A DNA stretch of 10,116 nt from Verrucomicrobiota bacterium (GTDB taxonomy: Bacteria; Verrucomicrobiota; Verrucomicrobiae; Chthoniobacterales; UBA10450): assembly GCA_005887855.1 (NCBI GenBank), contig VBQB01000284.1:1-10116 (forward strand), given 5' to 3'. Positions within the stretch are counted from its first letter, which is position 1. Each line of letters starts with the position of its first letter. Positions 6,628 to 10,116 of this stretch are shown here, in pieces. The notes under the pieces were generated by a model. It did not search any database. It was not told where the DNA came from and saw only the letters and a list, made by a program, of their open reading frames with translations. The position numbers and the translations under genes were made by a program.

Positions 6628-6999
6628 ATGACGATGGAATCCACCGCAATCAATTACAAGATCGGTAACGAGCGCCTGATCAAAGTGACGGATAACGCAT
6701 CCCGCAAATTACTTTCGTTGCTCGAAAAACAGGGAAGACCAAACGGCGCGTTGCGGGTAGCGGTGATCGGCGGTGGCTGTTCGGGCTTGCAATACAAAAT
6801 GGACCTCGTGGACGGTCCGGCGAATCGCGACATTCTTGTGCAATCATCGAACGTAAATGTCGTTGTCGATCCGAAAAGCGCGCTTTTCGTGAGCGGTTCG
6901 CTTTTGGATTACAGCGAAGACCTGCAAAAAGGCGGTTTCAAGGTCACCAATCCCAACGCGGTCGCGCACTGCTCCTGCGGCGAAAGTTTCGCCGCATGA
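6628..6999 (+). CDS. iscA: A-type iron-sulfur carrier (IscA/ErpA/HesB family)
   Basis: A small cytoplasmic carrier that holds an iron-sulfur cluster (or iron) and passes it to target proteins. It has 123 residues, against about 107-120 for the family; the extra length is at the N-terminus, and the core begins near IKVTDNASRKL (18-28). The three ligand cysteines are present: Cys51 in GGGCSGLQY, and Cys115 and Cys117 in HCSCGESF at the C-terminus. The start is ATG at 6628; a second ATG at 6634 is possible and would remove two residues. No Shine-Dalgarno sequence is seen. Its stop overlaps the hscB start as ATGA. Adjacency to hscB repeats the iscA-hscB order of the isc operon. I cannot distinguish IscA, ErpA and SufA types from this sequence alone. 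Two perfect palindromes lie inside its 3' half. Confidence 0.93.
   Translation: MTMESTAINYKIGNERLIKVTDNASRKLLSLLEKQGRPNGALRVAVIGGGCSGLQYKMDLVDGPANRDILVQSSNVNVVVDPKSALFVSGSLLDYSEDLQKGGFKVTNPNAVAHCSCGESFAA
6872..6889. repeat. Perfect 18-base palindrome inside the iscA-like gene
   Basis: CGAAAAGCGCGCTTTTCG equals its own reverse complement. As RNA it can form a seven-pair stem with a CGCG loop. It lies in coding sequence (for PKSALFVSG), with no T-run after it, so it is not a terminator. It may be chance codon use, a protein-binding site or an mRNA stability element. The palindrome is seen; no role is established. Confidence 0.5.
6976..6996 (+). promoter_or_regulatory. Perfect 10+1+10 inverted repeat ending on the hscB start codon
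   Basis: TGCGGCGAAA (6976-6985) and TTTCGCCGCA (6987-6996) are exact reverse complements around a single central G. The right arm ends on the A of the hscB ATG. In mRNA this allows a nine-pair, GC-rich stem with a three-base loop, covering the last iscA codons and the place where an hscB ribosome site would be. A ribosome finishing iscA would open it, so the layout fits obligate translational coupling. It also encodes the conserved family C-terminus CGESFAA, which could produce part of the symmetry without any selection. No terminator T-run follows. Confidence 0.5.
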
Positions 7000-7571
7000 T
7001 TGATCACTTTGCCTTGCTGCAACAGCCGCGCCGCCCGTGGCTCGACGCAGAAGAGTTGAAGCAAAAATATCATCAGCTCGCAGCGGAGGCGCACCCCGAT
7101 CGACAATCGGTTGATTCGAAAGATCCGAACACGGACTTCGGAAGGTTGAATGACGCTTATCGAGTCCTGCTCGATCCCAAATTGCGACTGTATCATCTCC
7201 TGAGTTCGGAAGGGATATCCCTCGCTGACGAAGCCGTACCGGACGAATTGGGGAATCTCTTCGTCCAAACCGGAATGCTCATCCACGAAATCGATCGGCT
7301 CCTCAAGGAGACCAAGGAGGCAAATAGCGCTTTACGTAAGTCGCTGTTGCAATCGGAAATCTTGGAGAAGCAAAGGCGCGCCAAAGATCTCCTGGGTAAG
7401 TTGAACAAGTTGTATCAAGGCGCGCTACAAGAATTACAGATCCTCGATCGCGCCTGGCTGAATGATCGTCAGCGAATCACACCGGCATTGCGCGATCTGT
7501 ATCAGCGCCTGGCGTATTTAACCCGCTGGATTGCACAGATTGAAGAGCGCCAGTTCCAATTGTCGATCTAA
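6996..7571 (+). CDS. hscB: HscB-type J-domain co-chaperone for iron-sulfur cluster transfer
   Basis: HscB brings cluster-loaded scaffold IscU to the Hsp70 HscA and stimulates its ATPase. The protein has 191 residues (E. coli HscB has 171). The N-terminal J domain runs from DHFALLQQPRRPWLD (3-17) through helix II LKQKYHQLAAEAHPDR (21-36), with the diagnostic HPD at 33-35, then FGRLNDAYRVLLDPKLRLYHLL. The latter matches the HscB-specific pattern 'N-A-(W/Y)-x-x-L-x-(D/H)-P-x-x-R-(A/L)-x-(Y/H)-L-L'. The C-terminal half (about 85-185) is all helical, as expected for the IscU-binding three-helix bundle. There is no N-terminal zinc CxxC, a feature of some eukaryotic homologues. The start overlaps the iscA stop as ATGA. 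HscA does not follow; a tricorn-like protease gene does. A generic short DnaJ-like protein is the alternative, but the gene neighbour and the C-terminal length favour HscB. Confidence 0.88.
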   Translation: MIDHFALLQQPRRPWLDAEELKQKYHQLAAEAHPDRQSVDSKDPNTDFGRLNDAYRVLLDPKLRLYHLLSSEGISLADEAVPDELGNLFVQTGMLIHEIDRLLKETKEANSALRKSLLQSEILEKQRRAKDLLGKLNKLYQGALQELQILDRAWLNDRQRITPALRDLYQRLAYLTRWIAQIEERQFQLSI

Positions 7572-7630
7572 CAGGAATTCAATGTTGCATTCGGCCAAAT
7601 GAATAACCAGTTTGTTCTCTTTTAATCGCA
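7572..7630. other. 59-base gap before the protease gene
   Basis: This gap lies between hscB and the tricorn-like gene. I see no strong terminator (no GC-rich stem followed by a T-run) and no confident -35/-10 pair. A weak TTGCAT at 7585 lacks a matching -10 at normal spacing. The gap is larger than those inside the upstream gene run, so the protease may have its own promoter, but the sequence does not prove it. Confidence 0.35.
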
Positions 7631-10116
7631 ATGGATCTTTCATCACGAATCGCAATCCCCCTCTCCGTAATTTCATCATTCCTGTTCTCGGTAGCCCCGA
7701 CGGTAGCACAGAGACCCCCCGATACCACGCGGCTGCTCCGGTTTCCTACGACGAACGACCATCAAATCATTTTCTGCTATGCAGGCGAACTTTACACGGT
7801 TGGCAAGGAGGGCGGCATTGCCCGTCGCCTGACGAGCGGCCCCGGCTACACTTCGTTCCCGCGCTTCTCGCCCGATGGCGCGCAGGTCGCGTTCACTTCG
7901 CAGTACGACGGTAACACGGAAGTTTACGTGATGCCGGCCGAAGGCGGTGCGCCGAAACGCCTAACGAGCTCGGCAACGCTCGGCCGCGACGATATTTCGG
8001 ACAGGATGGGGCCGAACAATATCGTCATGACTTGGGAGAACACGAAGCCACTGGTGGTTTTTCGCTCACGGATGAAGTCGTTTAATGATTTCATTGGTCA
8101 GCTCTTCACGGTGGGCCTGGACGCGGAATTGCCGCAGCAATTGCCAGTGCCACGGGGCGGTTTCACTTCTTTCTCACCCGATGATTCGAAGATGGCGTTC
8201 AACCGCGTTTTCCGAGAATTCCGCACATGGAAGCATTATCGCGGCGGTATGGCCGATGACATCTGGGTTTACGATTTCAAGAACGGCGCGACGGAGAACT
8301 TAACGAGCAACCCGGCGCAGGACATCTGCCCGATGTGGGGCCCGGACAACAAAATTTATTTCATCTCGGACCGGGACGGCCGGATGAATCTTTTCTCGAT
8401 CAATCTCGCATCAAAGGAAACGAAGCAGCTAACGAACTTCAAGGACTTCGACATTAAATTTCCATCGATCGGAAAAGAGTCGATCGTCTTCGAGCAGGGG
8501 GGATACATCTGGCGCTACGATCTGGCAAGCGGGCAAGCCGCGTCGATCCCGATCGAGATCAAGGAAGACTTCGCCTCCGGACGGTCGGCTCTGGTCGATG
8601 CATCCAAGCATGTCGAGTCGGTGAATTTGGCGCCCGATGGCGAACGCACGATTGTAGTGGCGCGCGGCGATCTTTTCTCGGTCCCAGCAAAAGAGGGCAC
8701 GCCACGCAATTTGACCAGAACGTCGAACGCGCATGAACGCGACGCGGTGTGGTCGCCAGATGGAAAATGGATCGCTTACAACTCCGACGCGACCGGCGAG
8801 AACGAGCTCTATGTCCGCTCCCAAGACGGCCAGGGCCAACCGCAACAGGTGACGAGCGGCGCGGACACTTATTATTACAAGCCCCTGTGGTCGCCCGATA
8901 GCAAGAAGCTGCTTTGGAGCGATCGGTTGCAGCGATTGCTTTATGTCAATGTTGCCACGAAAACGGTGACGCAAGTCGATCAGGATAAGTACGGCGAGAT
9001 CGAGGCTTACAACTGGTCGCCCGACAGTCAATGGATCGCGTGGGGGCGACCAGAGGAGAACGGTCTGCCAAGGGTTTATCTCTTCTCCACTGCCAACAAA
9101 CAACGGACTGCCGTGACAGATAGCTGGTACGGTTCGGGCGAAGCGGTCTTCAGCGACGACGGGAAGTATTTGCTGCTCAGTTCAGCGCGCGATTTCAAGG
9201 CAACACTTGGCTCAGAGGAGTTTGAAAACGTTTATCGCGACATGGAACGCGTCTATCTCGTTACGCTCGCCAAGGAAACCGAATCGCCATTGGCGCCGCG
9301 CAGCGACGAAGTGGGCAAGGCGGAAAAGAAAAGAGAGAAAGAGAAGGAAAAGGAGACTGCGGAGAAAAGGCCAGGCGAGGGAGCCGGCGAGAAGAAGCCC
9401 GATGAAAAGAAACCCGAGATCGCGAAGGCGAAGAAGCCTGTCGTCGTGAAAGTCGATACCGATGGCATTCAGAATCGCATCGTTGGCCTGGAAATCACAC
9501 CAGGCAGTTACCGGAACATCCGCATGTTAGATGACCGTATCTTTTATCTGCGCCGCACCGTCGGGGACGAAACCGGCGAAGACGAGGAGGAAGAACGCCG
9601 CCCCGACAAGAAATCACATCTTTGCGCTTACAATCTGGAAGACCGGAAAGAGACCGTACTCGGCGACGTGAATGATTACCAAATCACATTCGACGGCAAG
9701 AAGATACTGGTCAAAATCAAGAAAGATTACGCCATCATCGATCTGCCCAAGGACAAGATCGAAACGAAGGATCACGAGCACAAGATCGAGGGCCTCGACA
9801 TGCAGCTCGATCGGCATGCGGAGTGGAACCAAATCTACTTCGAGGCTTGGCGGCAGATGCGCGACTTCTTCTTTTCACCGACGATGAATAGCATCGATTG
9901 GAAGGCGATGCGCACTAAATACGCCGCGCTGCTTCCGTTTGTGAATCACCGCAACGATCTCACGTATTTGCTCGGTGAGCTGATTGGCGAGTTGAACAAT
10001 GGACACACCTACGTGGGGGGCGGCGAACGTCCCGACACGCCTCGGATTAAGCTTGGCCTGCTCGGCGCTGAGTTCTCCCGCGATCCGGCGACCCGCGCTT
10101 ATCGCATCGAGCGAAT
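7631..10116 (+). CDS. Secreted tricorn-like protease, C-terminus cut off by the window edge
   Basis: Tricorn proteases are large serine peptidases with two beta-propellers, a PDZ domain and a split C1/C2 catalytic core; they cut oligopeptides. The frame is open from the ATG at 7631 for 828 codons to the window edge. An in-frame TAA at 7604 limits the start. Residues 1-27 form a signal peptide (hydrophobic core IAIPLSVISSFLFSVAP, likely cleavage after TVA or VAQ), so the protein is probably periplasmic or outside the cell. TolB/PD40-like propeller repeats follow, for example FSPDGAQVAFTSQYDG (79-94), WSPDGKWIAYNSD, WSPDSKKLLWSD, WSPDSQWIAWG and FSDDGKYLLLSS. A Lys/Glu-rich low-complexity linker (about 560-605) interrupts the second propeller. 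The C1 domain starts near residue 726 (DRHAEWNQIYFEAWRQMRDFFF). ELNNGHTYVGGG contains His792, matching the family's catalytic His. The PDZ domain and the Ser nucleophile lie beyond the window. Annotation pipelines may call it 'S41 family peptidase'. Confidence 0.93.
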   Translation, partial: MDLSSRIAIPLSVISSFLFSVAPTVAQRPPDTTRLLRFPTTNDHQIIFCYAGELYTVGKEGGIARRLTSGPGYTSFPRFSPDGAQVAFTSQYDGNTEVYVMPAEGGAPKRLTSSATLGRDDISDRMGPNNIVMTWENTKPLVVFRSRMKSFNDFIGQLFTVGLDAELPQQLPVPRGGFTSFSPDDSKMAFNRVFREFRTWKHYRGGMADDIWVYDFKNGATENLTSNPAQDICPMWGPDNKIYFISDRDGRMNLFSINLASKETKQLTNFKDFDIKFPSIGKESIVFEQGGYIWRYDLASGQAASIPIEIKEDFASGRSALVDASKHVESVNLAPDGERTIVVARGDLFSVPAKEGTPRNLTRTSNAHERDAVWSPDGKWIAYNSDATGENELYVRSQDGQGQPQQVTSGADTYYYKPLWSPDSKKLLWSDRLQRLLYVNVATKTVTQVDQDKYGEIEAYNWSPDSQWIAWGRPEENGLPRVYLFSTANKQRTAVTDSWYGSGEAVFSDDGKYLLLSSARDFKATLGSEEFENVYRDMERVYLVTLAKETESPLAPRSDEVGKAEKKREKEKEKETAEKRPGEGAGEKKPDEKKPEIAKAKKPVVVKVDTDGIQNRIVGLEITPGSYRNIRMLDDRIFYLRRTVGDETGEDEEEERRPDKKSHLCAYNLEDRKETVLGDVNDYQITFDGKKILVKIKKDYAIIDLPKDKIETKDHEHKIEGLDMQLDRHAEWNQIYFEAWRQMRDFFFSPTMNSIDWKAMRTKYAALLPFVNHRNDLTYLLGELIGELNNGHTYVGGGERPDTPRIKLGLLGAEFSRDPATRAYRIER

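Noticed and set aside
7572..7630. Possible intrinsic terminator after hscB
   Set aside because: Only four- to five-pair, AT-rich inverted repeats occur there, with no T-run at the right place.
8460..8485. CGATCG repeated as an inverted pair, and frequent GATC/CGATCG words across the window
   Set aside because: The words are scattered through coding sequence in many genes with no array or spacing pattern, so this looks like general codon and dinucleotide bias.
8429..9103. 224-codon minus-strand open frame inside the tricorn-like gene
   Set aside because: It is antisense to PD40 propeller repeats, and its sequence shows no recognisable motif.
9253..9468. Phe/Ser-rich minus-strand open frame that looks hydrophobic
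   Set aside because: It is simply the complement of the purine-rich Lys/Glu linker; the low-complexity composition explains the Phe/Ser bias.

Overview
The window reads like chromosomal core DNA of a Gram-negative bacterium. The gene content (an LptF/LptG lipopolysaccharide-export permease, a tricorn-like protease with a signal peptide, and an unrecognised 169-residue protein of a kind I associate with Verrucomicrobiota and Planctomycetota) suggests a soil or environmental Verrucomicrobiota member. That placement is inference; there is no rRNA or marker gene to confirm it. Base composition and codon use look uniform. I see no insertion sequence, integrase, tRNA, CRISPR array or phage gene. 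Most start codons lack a clear Shine-Dalgarno sequence.

Left part, minus strand (1-3980): a DinG/XPD-type iron-sulfur helicase is followed, after a 76-base gap holding a compact hairpin, by an MMPL/RND-superfamily exporter that runs off the left edge. Right part, plus strand (4005-10116): starting only 24 bases from the helicase start, a tightly packed run encodes an LptF/LptG-type permease, the unrecognised 169-residue protein, a tRNA-dihydrouridine synthase, an A-type iron-sulfur carrier and an HscB-type J-domain co-chaperone. Gaps are 9 bases or less, and two junctions are ATGA stop/start overlaps. After 59 bases comes a large secreted tricorn-like protease that runs off the right edge.

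The permease is broken. Its N-terminal half is in one frame and its C-terminal membrane domain in another, with the switch near 4750. Part of the conserved segment before the fourth membrane helix also seems to be missing. This is either a real pseudogene or an assembly error.

The A-type carrier and HscB keep the iscA-hscB gene order of the isc operon, but the IscS, IscU and HscA partners are not in the window. A perfect 10+1+10 palindrome ends on the first base of the hscB start codon, which would fit hairpin-gated translational coupling. I found no convincing undescribed multi-gene system. The most useful leads are the broken permease, the hscB start hairpin, the unrecognised conserved protein and the very short divergent junction.
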